A stretch of DNA of 64,000 bases, from the NCBI GenBank assembly GCA_024220505.1, contig JAKZZE010000002.1, forward strand, positions 1,736,001 through 1,800,000, in the 5' to 3' direction. The notes under the pieces are model-generated. The model saw only the letters and a program-made list of their open reading frames with translations. It made no database searches and had not been told where the DNA came from. Of this stretch, positions 19,812-30,539 are shown in pieces (the first letter of the stretch is position 1; each line of letters begins with the position of its first letter). The stretch comes from Rhizopus arrhizus (taxonomy: Eukaryota > Mucoromycota > Mucoromycetes > Mucorales > Rhizopodaceae). The position numbers and the translations under genes are program-made.

Positions 19812-20623
19812 TAATTTAATGGTGAGAAGGTTGAGAATCGCGATCACCGAACTGTTCAAAGTCATCGGCGGTGAGCATGTTGATATCGTCAGCAGTAGGA
19901 TCATTGGTGTTACTGTCACCTGCAGCGGGTGATTGGTCGAAGATATTGGATAATTGGGGGTTACGAGCAGCGACTATAGTGTCATAGAACTTCTTTGAAA
20001 TCCATTGCTTGTCGTAGAAGAAGCGAGCAACTGCGAACTTGACTGGAGCGCGGATGTGATGTACAGCACGTTCAAGTCGGGTGATTTGATGTTGCCTAGC
20101 GGCGTTGTCACGCTCGGCATCAGAGAGGGCTGCAAGATTAGGATCTTCGAGGGTCTTGCCACTATTGGGATCAAAGTCCATTTTTGGTGAGATACGGTGT
20201 TTAGATAAGAGTTCAGTGAATTCAGTTTCATAGTCATTATGGATAAGAATGGCAGCTGTGTGGCGTGCAGGATAGTGTATGTCTAGGAGACGGGCATTGT
20301 TAACACCTAGACGACGGAATGTGGTGCGAAGAGTACCAACTGGGATACGAGCTTTTGTAGGGATATAGAGATACTTGAAACCTTGGTTAGGAGAAGGTGG
20401 CTGGAAGAAGCGTGCAGCAGCAGCTTCACGTTGGACACGACGAAGTTCTCGTTGACGAAGCATCGACTGTTTAAGTGCGTCGACCTTAGCTTGGTTGTGC
20501 CAGGGTGCATCAGGAAATTGGGTGCTGCTGATGTTCAATGATTCCTTAATACTAGGAAAATCGGCAGCAGGGATGCAATTGGGGTCTTTCGTAGGTTGTG
20601 TTGAAAGAGTCTGGAGTTGAGTC

Positions 20624-22105
20624 ATGCTTCTTTCAACTAACGCTGCTAAGCCACCTGACGAAGGCGACATATCAGCTCGACCATCACCACCAGCGAGCAC
20701 CAAACTGACCTCAAAGCAACCTAAACAAGTGCTTTACTCCAAAGTTCATCAACGACCTGCGAAATTACATGAGAGTCTGTTACATGTTTCTAATTCGAGA
20801 TCTCTACCATCCTCAAATTCATCGTCCACAGATCCAGCGGACGCACAACCTGTGATTATTGACACTGTTTACTGGGGAGCCTCTCAAACTCCTGGATCTA
20901 TTTTCTTTGATGTTACTACTCGTAAAGAGTCAGATCGTGAATTGTACAAAATTTCATTTTATCAGCTTCAAGATTTTGTTGGCCAGCTTGTCCATAAGTC
21001 CGGCTCTAACCGTTACTTGGAAATTAATTTTGATAACAATGATGCTAAGCAGAATGCCTGCAATAACGGCCTTAAGTTCGACAATGGACACATTGTCATC
21101 CGTCCTGCTATAGCGTTAGCTCCTGGCTCAATTGTTAAACGAGTCAACCTTCACCGCCTTCCTTGGCTTCGTCCCAAAGAACTTTTGGATGGCTTGAAAG
21201 CTACACTTGGTAACTATGGTGTAGTTCGTGATGTTGGAATTATAAAAGATAATGACACTGGTACTTTCCTTGGCTCTGGATATGCCTTTTTGGATGTTAC
21301 ACCTTCTTTGGTACCTGCAGGACAGCCTCCTTTTCTGGACCTGTCTCATGTTATTACGTGGATCGATGAGGATACCAATCGCTCCGGAAATGTATTCATT
21401 CACGCATATTGGAACGATATGCCTGTTTATTGTAAATACTGTCACGAGTCTGGACATAATGCTTCCTCTTGCCCTAAGTCACCTAGTAGCAAGCGAGTTT
21501 GTTTTTCATGTCTTAAACGTGGCCATGTTCGTGCTGATTGTCCGGACAAACATAAGTCGGCCAAACGACACCGTAATGGTCGAGTTGTTTCACCAGCTTC
21601 ACCAGCCCCCGATACTTTGTTGAATATTGATACTGGGTCTGTTGACTCTTCAGATTCTGTGGTTTCTCCTGCTTCCACTCAGGGTCCATCTTCGGCTCTA
21701 GTTATAAATACGACCGCTTCCACTACTACACCAACTACTGTCCAAGTTGGACAGGAGGTAACACCTGCTGTTGACCAAGGGACGTCAACTTTGAACTCTG
21801 CTGGTCCCGATACCGCGACGGAATTGGATGACTTGTCTCATCAGTCCGCCGCTGATGATGTTGATATGGATGGCTCTTCTTCCGAGTCTACCATTGACTA
21901 TGCTCCTGCCGTTACGCGGTCTCCTGCTCCAAGCCCCGATACTACTGGTTCCGCCGCTACTGATCCTGCCTTTCCTGACACTGTTACTACTAGGACTACA
22001 GCTACTAATGTGCCTAATATTACTGGTACTGGTGCTGCTGGTACGAGACTGGTTCAAACGCGTAGTGGCCGGTTTTCGAAACCGCCTCCCAAATGGGATT
22101 TATAA
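20624..22105 (+). CDS. LINE B ORF1: CCHC zinc-knuckle RNA-binding protein, 493 aa
   Basis: The ATG at 20624 is at the very edge of the element, so the true start could have been lost. The middle part (residues about 165-230) resembles an RRM-like fold (IVKRVNLHRLPWLRPKELLDG, then GYAFLDV). Two CCHC knuckles follow: CKYCHESGHNASSC and CFSCLKRGHVRADC. The C-terminal 170 residues are Ser/Thr/Pro/Asp-rich and disordered. This is the usual architecture of ORF1 in Tad/I/L1-like fungal LINEs, which packages the element RNA. The stop overlaps an ORF2 ATG as TAATG. Confidence 0.85.
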   Translation: MLLSTNAAKPPDEGDISARPSPPASTKLTSKQPKQVLYSKVHQRPAKLHESLLHVSNSRSLPSSNSSSTDPADAQPVIIDTVYWGASQTPGSIFFDVTTRKESDRELYKISFYQLQDFVGQLVHKSGSNRYLEINFDNNDAKQNACNNGLKFDNGHIVIRPAIALAPGSIVKRVNLHRLPWLRPKELLDGLKATLGNYGVVRDVGIIKDNDTGTFLGSGYAFLDVTPSLVPAGQPPFLDLSHVITWIDEDTNRSGNVFIHAYWNDMPVYCKYCHESGHNASSCPKSPSSKRVCFSCLKRGHVRADCPDKHKSAKRHRNGRVVSPASPAPDTLLNIDTGSVDSSDSVVSPASTQGPSSALVINTTASTTTPTTVQVGQEVTPAVDQGTSTLNSAGPDTATELDDLSHQSAADDVDMDGSSSESTIDYAPAVTRSPAPSPDTTGSAATDPAFPDTVTTRTTATNVPNITGTGAAGTRLVQTRSGRFSKPPPKWDL

Positions 22106-25100
22106 TGTCATTATTAATGACTATAAACTCACGCAAGGCTTTTACGTTACTATCCTTAAATGGCAATAGCTTTTTTAAGAGTAGTAACCCATCTTCACGA
22201 CAACATCTCATCCGGTACATTCGCTCTTACAATCCTACTTTTGTCGCTCTTCAAGAAATTGATGGCAGTGACGCTAACAATGCTCAACATTTGAACATCT
22301 TACATAAACAGTTCTGTAGTCAACAGTCTTTATGGACTAAATATTGCGGCCTACTCTGTTTTGATCCCCAGTACTCCTTAACTCGTATTCCTCTCCCTGA
22401 GGATTCGCGATGCATTTTAGCTCAAGTATCACACGCCACTGGAAACATGGCTCCTTTTCACATTTTGGTGATCTATGCCCCGGCTTCCTCTCATCGTGCT
22501 CGACTTGAATTCTTTAACACTTTATTGACTTTTCGACAACTATCTCCACTTGATCCTCTTTCTTGTATAGATCGCATGATTATTGCGGGAGATTTCAACT
22601 ACTCCTTGCCACCGTCTTCATCCTCACAAGGTTCTCGTGCACCAGAACGTTGGCTGCATTTTTTACAGTGTCATTTTCAAAATGTCATGGCTGAACTTCG
22701 ATCTTTGGATACGGCTACTTTTCGCCGCGGTGCAACTACCAGGTCTACCATTGATTATATATATCTATCATTGGATATGGCTATCAACTATGTAGATGCT
22801 GATGTCGACTTTGTCAATTCATCTTGGACTGACCACGCTCTGATGACGGTTACTCTGAAAGCCGATCTCCTTACTGACACGGGACCAGGTATTTGGAGGG
22901 CGAATCCTGTGTTCACGCGAAGTAAAGCGTACCGTCAGAAATTGGCGAGTATGCTTACAAAACTATACGACCAGCAAATTGCCACGTCCTCATCGTCTCC
23001 TCAAGAACTATGGGATATGGTAAAAACTAAAGTTAAACATTTTACTCGCAAATTCGGTCGACAGCACGTTGATTGGAGGAAACAACAGTTGGTGGCGCTC
23101 CAACGTAAACGTCAACGATTACTTAGGGGCAAAATTCCCTCCTCACTCTTGGCTATACACCTACCACGCGTTGAACAGCAAATTCAGATACTACAAGAGG
23201 AGGTTACTTCGATTGCCATTTTGAAAGCAGAGAGAACCTGGCGGGAAAAGGGCGAGACTGATGCCGGGTACCTTAAGAAATCTGTGGCGACACGTCAACT
23301 ACAACGTTCAATTCCTCTTCTAGTGGATCCTTCTACAGACTCGGTTTGCTCTTCTCGTTCGCAAATGTTGGAGGTCACCGAACGTTTTTATGGGGATTTA
23401 TACTCAGCTGACGATATCTGTCCTACCTCGTTGGACAAAATGGTTACCAATATTCCTCCTTCTTGTCGGCTTTCTGAAGACGACGCAGACATGATGACGC
23501 ATCCATTCGAGTTGTCTGAGATCCTTGATCAAGTGAAACGCTCACCGAAAGTCAGTAGTCCTGGTACAGATGGCCTGTCGTACGTTTTTTTTAATCTGAT
23601 CTTTAAACATCCGAAGTATACCGAGTTGATCTTACGTGTCTTTAACGATGCTCTGTCTTGTAGTCTTTTCCCTAGCTCTTGGCTTGAAACATGCGTCTGT
23701 CTTCTTCCCAAAAAAGGTGATCTTACACTCCTTAAGAATTGGCGACCAATTACGTTGATCAACTGCGATGCCAAAATCTTCACACGCTTACTCAACTCTC
23801 GTCTTGTTTCTGTGGCCTCTTCTCTCATCTCGCCCTGGCAGAGTGGGTTTATGAAAGGCCGTTTTATTGCAGATAATGGAGCTTTGGCGCAGATTACTCT
23901 CGAACAAGCTTCTCTACGGCAGTCTAAAGAGATTGGTTTGCTATGTGACCAAGAAAAAGCCTACGACCGAGTACATCCGGACTATCTTCGTGCCGTTTTG
24001 GTTCGTTTTGGCTTCCCTGCTCAATTTGTTTCTGTTATTGATGGTCTTTTCTATGGTACATCCATGCGTGTAAATGTTAACGGATACCTTACCCTTCCCG
24101 TTTCCCTTGGTCGTGGTTTACGTCAAGGTGACCCCATCAGTCCACTTTTGTTCAACTTGGCCATGGAACCTCTTGTGAAAGCGATCAGTCAGTCCTCTGA
24201 CATTAAGGGCTTCAGTGCTCCGCCTCTGTCACTTTCATCCATCAGTGCTCCTATATTCGGCCCTTCTGGTCTCCAGCCCATAAAAGTTCTGGCTTATGCC
24301 GATGACTTACTGATATACTTGCAAGACCAGTCCGATCTTGACGAAGTTCAGCGTTTGATTCAGTGTTACAACCAAGCGTCCAATGCAAAGATGAATTTTG
24401 AAAAAACAGTCGCTTTTTCCGTGTCTGGTCTACCTCATCCTCACTGGCTACCTGCTCTTGCTTCACATGGCATTACAAAATGGCATGACCGGCGATCTCC
24501 TGAACCTCTAACTTACCTTGGGTACCCTTTGGCACAGTCAACTGGCCAACGCCAATTTTACCAAGACCAATTGATTGCGAAGGTGTCTCGCGCGTGTGAC
24601 ATTCATAAACAACGTAATCTCTCGGTCCGTGGTCGTGCAACTGTACTCAATACATTGATCCTGTCGACTCTCTGGCATGTACTTCGCGTCTCATGGGTTA
24701 GTCAACATACTCTTGGAATCCTTCGTAAACTCTGCCGTGAGTTCCTTATGTTTCGCATTTTCCCTTCGGTATCCTTTGATGTGCTTCAGTTGCCTTTGAC
24801 AATAGGCGGTCTCGGTATTCTGGATCCGACATCCCAACAAATGGCTCTCCAGTTTCGTTGGCTTACTCCATTGCTACAGCATAGCTATCCTCGGTCTATT
24901 GTGTCTCGTTGGATTGCTGCTCACATTGCAAGTATATCGCCTATCGCGCTCCCTGATCACCGGCTGCCTTTTCTTTTTGCTCCAGTTCGTCGAGGTCTTC
25001 TGCATCCGTCTCGACCTGGTATCTGTCCTATTCTGTTTAAAGCCTTTGACGCTATGTTTGATCCAGCTACAGTTTCCAATGAAATGAATGCACCTTTTGA

Positions 25101-26046
25101 TCAACAAGGTCCCATCCCTCTGCATTATGTTCTAGATTTACCGTTGTCTGCTGTGGTGCTATGGCCTCCTGAGATACCTATACGCCAGCAGCGTTCTTTT
25201 GACAACCTTTTGGTCCAAGATGCCTTTGTCTTTGATGAAGAGATTTCTTGTGTCCGAAATAAAACGTCCAGTTCGATTAGACATCCCATTACCATTGGTC
25301 GAAATCGCATTCTTAAGCTTCTTCGTTGGATCAGCACTGGTACTGTCTCTTTGGCTCCATTCCTTGGTCGTTATTGTCTTCCTCTTCCCTCCGGGGCCCC
25401 TTTGGCTTTTGATGAAGCCGCTCGGTTTGATGCATTTTGCAATTCCCTCCTCTCCTGTTACTTAGATGTTCGTACACGGGTTATCTCTCCGAAAACCTAT
25501 CGTGCAGTCCGTTACAGTCGGCTTATGGCATCCTTTTCTGAATCTTCTCCGGTTCACCTTCGCTCTGCAATTTTTTGGAAATCTTTCTGGCGTCAGCCCG
25601 TTCCTCTTGCAATACGCAATCCTTGGTATAGATTGCTTCAGAACAAATTTCCTTGTGCTGAACTTTTGCATAAAGTGGTTCCTGCGTTGTGTCCTCCCCA
25701 CTGTCGTCTTTGTGGCACTAATACTATGATCGAAGACCCGGAACACTTTTTAATACTTTGTCCACGAAAATTACTGGTCTGGGTACAAGTATGGGACAGG
25801 TTTTTTAGACGGACCCCCTTCTCCTATCAAAAAGTTGCCCAGGCAGTTTTTGATTTGCATTTCCCACAGCAACGATTATCTATGGTAAATAATGGCAGCA
25901 TCATTGGTTGCACCATTCTTGCGATCTGGAAAGCTCACTGGCGCTTCATTTTCGATAGTGCTCCTTTTGACCCCGGACAGGTTTTCCAAACCATCCTTGC
26001 TACTGTTGGCCCTCTTCGGGCTAACATCCGCCGCTCTCCTTTGTAA
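22093..26046 (+). CDS. LINE B ORF2: endonuclease-reverse transcriptase, 1,317 aa
   Basis: The ORF is open from an ATG at 22093; a second ATG at 22105 overlaps the ORF1 stop. The APE-type endonuclease has FVALQEIDGSD, IIAGDFNYSL and WTDHALMTV. RT motifs are SPGTDGLSYVFF, LKNWRPITLINCDAKIF, LLCDQEKAYDRV, GLRQGDPISPLLFN and the catalytic VLAYADDLLIYL. The C-terminus has a Cys/His motif, CRLCG to EHFLILC, then IWKAHWRFIF. All catalytic residues are present, so the protein could be active. Confidence 0.93.
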   Translation: MGFIMSLLMTINSRKAFTLLSLNGNSFFKSSNPSSRQHLIRYIRSYNPTFVALQEIDGSDANNAQHLNILHKQFCSQQSLWTKYCGLLCFDPQYSLTRIPLPEDSRCILAQVSHATGNMAPFHILVIYAPASSHRARLEFFNTLLTFRQLSPLDPLSCIDRMIIAGDFNYSLPPSSSSQGSRAPERWLHFLQCHFQNVMAELRSLDTATFRRGATTRSTIDYIYLSLDMAINYVDADVDFVNSSWTDHALMTVTLKADLLTDTGPGIWRANPVFTRSKAYRQKLASMLTKLYDQQIATSSSSPQELWDMVKTKVKHFTRKFGRQHVDWRKQQLVALQRKRQRLLRGKIPSSLLAIHLPRVEQQIQILQEEVTSIAILKAERTWREKGETDAGYLKKSVATRQLQRSIPLLVDPSTDSVCSSRSQMLEVTERFYGDLYSADDICPTSLDKMVTNIPPSCRLSEDDADMMTHPFELSEILDQVKRSPKVSSPGTDGLSYVFFNLIFKHPKYTELILRVFNDALSCSLFPSSWLETCVCLLPKKGDLTLLKNWRPITLINCDAKIFTRLLNSRLVSVASSLISPWQSGFMKGRFIADNGALAQITLEQASLRQSKEIGLLCDQEKAYDRVHPDYLRAVLVRFGFPAQFVSVIDGLFYGTSMRVNVNGYLTLPVSLGRGLRQGDPISPLLFNLAMEPLVKAISQSSDIKGFSAPPLSLSSISAPIFGPSGLQPIKVLAYADDLLIYLQDQSDLDEVQRLIQCYNQASNAKMNFEKTVAFSVSGLPHPHWLPALASHGITKWHDRRSPEPLTYLGYPLAQSTGQRQFYQDQLIAKVSRACDIHKQRNLSVRGRATVLNTLILSTLWHVLRVSWVSQHTLGILRKLCREFLMFRIFPSVSFDVLQLPLTIGGLGILDPTSQQMALQFRWLTPLLQHSYPRSIVSRWIAAHIASISPIALPDHRLPFLFAPVRRGLLHPSRPGICPILFKAFDAMFDPATVSNEMNAPFDQQGPIPLHYVLDLPLSAVVLWPPEIPIRQQRSFDNLLVQDAFVFDEEISCVRNKTSSSIRHPITIGRNRILKLLRWISTGTVSLAPFLGRYCLPLPSGAPLAFDEAARFDAFCNSLLSCYLDVRTRVISPKTYRAVRYSRLMASFSESSPVHLRSAIFWKSFWRQPVPLAIRNPWYRLLQNKFPCAELLHKVVPALCPPHCRLCGTNTMIEDPEHFLILCPRKLLVWVQVWDRFFRRTPFSYQKVAQAVFDLHFPQQRLSMVNNGSIIGCTILAIWKAHWRFIFDSAPFDPGQVFQTILATVGPLRANIRRSPL

Positions 26047-26908
26047 AATTTATTACACTGCGAGTCTTTTTGATTTTATTATTCGCCGTTTATCAAAAGC
26101 TCACCCCTATCTCATACGTGACTTTTTCTTTATTTAATAATAAACCTTCGGCCTAAAAGCCCCTACAAAAAAAAAAAAAAAAAGTCTGGAGTTGAGTTTG
26201 AAGGTTCTTAATTGCAAGGTGAGCCTTAGAAAGTTCAGAGGTCAACATAGCAACCATTTTTTGGAGTTGTTCAATAGCAGAGTGAGAGTCGTCTGTTGGG
26301 GTCGTTACAGGAGTAATTGTAAGATCTACATTAGCGTCATTTTCGTGTGTGGGGGTTTCAAAGTCCATAGTGTCTGACTGAGAAGGGTAGTCGACAGGAG
26401 CTGCAGTAAGTTTGAGGAGATGATACATTTGGTATGCTTTCATGTATCTATGGCAAGAAGTGCACATAAACTGAGGTTGAGTAGGGTCGCGCGAAGTAGA
26501 GCCGTGTCTATGAAAGGTGGTGGTCACTTTGCAAGCAGGGCAAGTAAGCTGTTTACGATAATTTTGGAAAAGAGCGTCAAGCTCAGCCAACTGCTCTGTA
26601 GATAGAGTAGGTGGTGGGTCTTTTCTGTAAGGACCTCGTGTTGGTGGCATTTACAATTGTCAATGGTTTTGATGTTGAAATGTAGTTTTGAAAAATAGTA
26701 GGTGTCTTTGAATCGCTTGCCAAATAAGGAAATTTTCAATAGAAAGTATTGGAAAGCGGAAAGAAGTCCCCTTTATTTCTACTACAGTGGGGCTGGTAAA
26801 TTTTGTCGGTTTGAAGAAAGTAAACTTCGTTTAGCAAAAAACAAATGTCGTTTCCAGAAAAATAAATGGCACTAGCCTAAATGAAAATATCGTTTAATAC
26901 CTTTATTA

Positions 26909-26964
26909 TTGTCGCTTTGTATTTGATTTAATGCAATACCTGTATTAAATGACCAAAGCGATAA
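26909..26964 (-). ncRNA. hairpin in the 3' spacer of the Fanzor pseudogene, candidate omega RNA part
   Basis: TTGTCGCTTTG...TTTAATGCA (26909-26935) pairs with TGTATTAAAT...AGCGATAA (26941-26964) with a short loop. It lies in the 233-bp non-coding spacer between the Fanzor pseudogene stop (27018) and the element end (26785). The position matches that expected for a guide scaffold. Only structure and position support it. Confidence 0.3.
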
Positions 26965-27017
26965 CCTTGGTGGTGAATTTTTTATGATTTCCCTACTTTT
27001 GTTCTACTTAAAGATGA

Positions 27018-28430
27018 TTAGTCTAGAGGATATTTTCTGGTGAAAAGGCTAGGGCGTTCGCCAGTCTTTCTCAAACTATTTAGGATCTTGAGAAAACTCA
27101 ATACGGCTGCTTGATCGCGATTCCAAAGTCTTCTTTTTATTCCTGTGGTTTGTTGTTTAAGACATGAGAGGCTCTTACACCTAGCACTGCATTAGTTATC
27201 AAGCATTAATCTAGTTTATTTGTTTCTTTGGGTTACCTCAGCAAACCATTGCATAGAGCGCCCGGCTTCTTTTTCTGTTGGTAAGGGCGAGAGTTTGGCA
27301 CGGTTTTGAATTTTTCTAATTCATTTTCACAGGTTGGCAATGGGAAGATGTTTTGTATTCATTGGTTAAGTAGACAACAAATCCGCTCTTTTTTGACATC
27401 CTGATTAACCGTTTGCTTCTTGTCGGTTCTTGATACTTGATATTAGGGGCAGACCAATCTCCAAAAACTATGACAGCATCCTGACCAAACCTTGCTTTTA
27501 AGCTACGCACCAATTTTTGATCATTCTGGTCAAAGAAGAGTTTACTTGAAAGCTTCAATTTTCGAAAAGGTAAAAGTTGTAGCTTTTCTAATGCTGTATT
27601 GATAGTCTTTTTGTAATTGCTTTTATGTGGTCGTCTACACATCTCTTTTGCCAACCCTAAACCTTTGCTTTTCTCACTATCATCTAGTCTTTCTGAAATA
27701 TGCTTTTGTTGTAGCATTGCTTGTAGGTAGATGGTATACAGTTGGGCTTTACAGAGCTATCAGTAGAGTAATTCTCAGGTTGAGGGGAAAAACCACGGAT
27801 TCTTGCTATGAACAGATTCCCATAATACAAATTACATTTTTGATCGACTCGAAAGTCAAATTCGGATTCAGGGAAATATGTTTCTTTAGACTTTGTTGTC
27901 TCGTTTCCATAATATTCGTACAAAGTGTTTTTTTTTTTTACTGATGCTTTTGTTTTAATGTACTGTATAAACTTTTTCAAGTTTACAGAGTTGGATTCAG
28001 ACGTAGAAAGGATTGCTTCGGTTTTCTGGACCACAAATGGTTGAGTACGCTTTCTTAAATATCTGAACTACTTTTAACATTTTGAGCCGTTGTTCTTGGT
28101 AAATATAAGTGTTTGTTTTTCTTCAACAGTGCTGGTTTCTTTCATGCAGTACATCAAGTCTCACCTTCCAAGGTCTATCAAGACACACTTGCCTTCAGTG
28201 CTCTTTAAGTCGGTTTGACCTAATCCTTCAATATGCTCTATTTGATTACATCAAGTTTGACAATGCAACCTACTTTTTCTTTTTCTAGCTGTTACAACGG
28301 GTTGGAAGTCGTTGTCTAAGTTTTCTTCTACATATAGTTCAAACGAGTCTATAATAGTATCAATTTTGTGGTCAGTGACATTTCGATCCATTATTAGATA
28401 TGGAGCCTACCGTTTTCGCTCTTAGATGAC
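27018..28430 (-). pseudogene. Fanzor pseudogene, C-terminal half
   Basis: Recognisable blocks in order are EGKCVLIDLGR (RuvC-I Asp kept, about 28200-28160), then a damaged region, FGDWSAPNIKYQEP, YLTNEYKTSSHC, a one-base frameshift near 27330, PTCENELEKF, and an intron at 27236-27181 (56 nt). After the intron come CKSLSC and LWNRDQAAVLSFLKI, ending at 27018. The intron falls at the same codon as in the intact copy (after GLL, splitting an Arg codon). The N-terminal 300 or so residues are not recognisable. Several stops and shifts make it inactive. Confidence 0.85.
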
Positions 28431-28959
28431 TTCTTTTGGTTTGAAGAGAATAAAGTATCCTTTTGCTTTCCTTTCATTTTCCGATATGTTTTTATAAGTG
28501 AAATATACGAACAAAAAGAAAAAGTGTCTCCAGAAATTGATTTGAATGTTAAAAAGAAATACTCTCATCCCATTCATATAGATTTATTTGAACACAGTTA
28601 CAACCGAATAATAGTAATGTGCCTACAATAAGCTTACACCATGTAGTAGATTGCAATAGAAGATACTTGTTTTCTAGATTCACATAGAATAGTAGTTATA
28701 GTAGACAGGGCTCGAGAAATTATTAGCGTCTGACTGTGTCAAGTTCTTTATGTTTTTTCATCAAACCTCAACGATAAATATGTTAAGAACAAACTTGATG
28801 AGCATAAAATGTTGGAAAGTCATTTTGTAATGGCACTGCATAATGGTGATATATTCACTGATCAAAAACACCATTAAAGGTCTTTTACTAAGCCCAATAA
28901 AACTGTCTTAATCATACTAATTCTCGTAAGGTTTATATTCTAAAAAGGTACGGTGTTAT

Positions 28960-30170
28960 GAAAATATCATAGTATGATTTTAAAAGCATGTTCACATGGG
29001 TGTTTTATTACAATAGTGGATGAATTGACTAGAGAAGCTATAAAAAACTTGATTACAAGCATCAGCACTTCGACTCAATAAGTTTTTATTCGACGATGTT
29101 TGAACTTTCCTTTAACTATAGCCTAAAACTGCTCAATTGGGTTAAGCTCTGGCGAACAAGGAGGTAAGTATATTACTCTATAATCTCTACTCTCAATTTT
29201 TCTTATCATTGGATGAGACTTATGAATAGTAGAGTAATACATTGCAAGGTAGCTACCCATAAGACTTTCGTCCATGTTCATGATATCAAGAAGCTCATTT
29301 ATAAGTCTTACAAAGTGGGCAGTAGTTGTACCTTTTGCTACTGACTTGTTGTTCTCAATGGCAGTACTCTCCTCCACATCAACGTACTCTATAGTAGGCT
29401 CTTCAATAATAATGCTGCCTGCTCTTTGCTCTTTGCCTCCTGCAAGCTTTCTTCTTTTTTGTTTGGCTGTCTTCAATGCAGCCTTATCAATAAAAGCGCA
29501 GTTCTTAGTGTAACCCAGATCCGAGCCTTTCCACTTCATGAACCACTCATATCTCGTTTGCAAGTTATTGTCAGAGTTTCTTGTCATAGGATCGAAGTTT
29601 GGCTTCTTTATAGAAATGAGCATGTTGTTTCTCAAGTGGTGGTTCATTTGAGACTTTGAAATCTTCAAGTCCTCAAACTGCGATTTCAGAGAATCAATAA
29701 TGTCATCAGCACAAAGTTGTGAGACTTTTTCTACTATTTGTTGAATGTGATGCTCATGCTCAGGAGTCAGTGAGTTGGGTCGGCCGGGATTTTTCTGCAA
29801 CTTTTTGTAAACTACCTTCCCAGTTTTTTGATAGTGTTTCCACCAGCGCATAGCAGTACGAGGATTAATTCCAAGATCCTTTGCATACAAAGCCACTTTT
29901 CCTCTTTCCGTAGGATCCTTGATCATTCGTTTAATAAATATTTCTCTGGTTTGATTGTTGTAGTCTTTGTAGACGCTGCTTTCTTGACTACTTATATAGC
30001 CTTTTTTGTTGAATCTTTTGTAGTAGTTTCTTTCTCTGCTGGTTTGAGACTCAAATAGGACTTTTGGCTCGTTATGATTTCAAGTATTACGTTTGGATCA
30101 CTGATTTCGGTTAACACACCTTCCATCGGATCGAAGACTCTCTCTCCATCCTTATTGTAGACATTGTCGT
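28960..30170 (-). pseudogene. Tc1/mariner-like DDE transposase pseudogene in the Fanzor-bearing element
   Basis: The long frame 29926-29123 has an HTH region (LGINPRTAMRWWKHYQKTG), QTRYEWFMKWKGSDLGYTKN, a first catalytic block FIDKAALK (normally FIDEAGF), then a loss of about 60 residues. KGTTTAHFVRLINELLD follows, then a second block YLAMYYSTIHKS where MDN is expected, and YLPPCSPELNPIEQF with the final Glu. A stop replaces the Trp after EQF. Upstream, VFDPMEGVL and TREIFIKR lie in other frames. The second Asp is lost, so it is inactive. The copy at 63415-64000 is the same family. Confidence 0.82.
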
Positions 30171-30539
30171 GTTCGTCTTCATAAAAAAAATGTATTTTTT
30201 TGTTATGTTATTCAATTGTTAGTGCGAAAGGAAAGAAATAAAGCTTTTACACCATAGCTGACAACAATCCCTCAGTAACGTCAATTTGACTTGGCCCAAA
30301 AAGACGAAGTAAAGTCTTCAAAAGTGACAATCATTTGCTAGCAAACAGCCAAATATTTTTGTTTAAACATGATATTTTATTTATTTATGGTCCATTTGAG
30401 CGCTAAAATATACAACAAATAAGTGTCCGCCCGGACCAGCTCAATCCGTTTGGAAGTGAGTGCTAAGAAAAAAACCCCTTATGGGAACAAGGGTAAAAAA
30501 TGAGAAAGGAAAGTAGGATGCATAGAGAGACGTTTGAAG

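Larger units (their letters stand above)
20623..26182 (+). mobile_element. LINE B, 5,560 bp, inserted in LINE A ORF1
   Basis: The target duplication AGTCTGGAGTTGAGT is at 20608-20622 and 26183-26197. A poly(A) tail covers 26166-26182. It is on the strand opposite to LINE A. Both ORFs are open. The element's first base is one nucleotide before the annotated ORF1 ATG, so there is no 5' UTR, suggesting slight 5' truncation. As both ORFs are intact and the tail is clean, this looks like the youngest insertion of the nest. Confidence 0.94.
19816..26650 (-). pseudogene. LINE A ORF1 (zinc-ribbon type), split by LINE B
   Basis: The N-terminal part is 26650-26183 and the C-terminal part 20607-19816. 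Counting one target duplication, the pieces join in frame to 419 codons, close to the 414 of LINE C ORF1. The N-terminal part has a zinc ribbon, CPAC (residues about 37-40) and CTSC, then a coiled-coil-like stretch (IEQLQKMVAMLTSELSKAHL). The C-terminal part has GFKYLYIPTKARIPVG and RAPVKFAVARFF, both shared with LINE C. The likely role is binding element RNA. Confidence 0.85.
16318..26771 (-). mobile_element. LINE A (zinc-ribbon ORF1 type), about 4.9 kb, holding LINE B
   Basis: It is flanked by a perfect 14-bp target duplication, TTTATTTCTACTAC, at 16304-16317 and 26772-26785. After subtracting LINE B and its duplication the element is about 4,879 bp, close to the 4,774 bp of LINE C. Its 3' end (low coordinate) finishes TTAAAC with no poly(A), as in LINE C. 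Its 5' end resembles that of LINE C, so it looks full-length. The 3' UTR shares a GCCCGRRCCAGYTCAA-like motif with LINE C near 16394. Confidence 0.9.
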
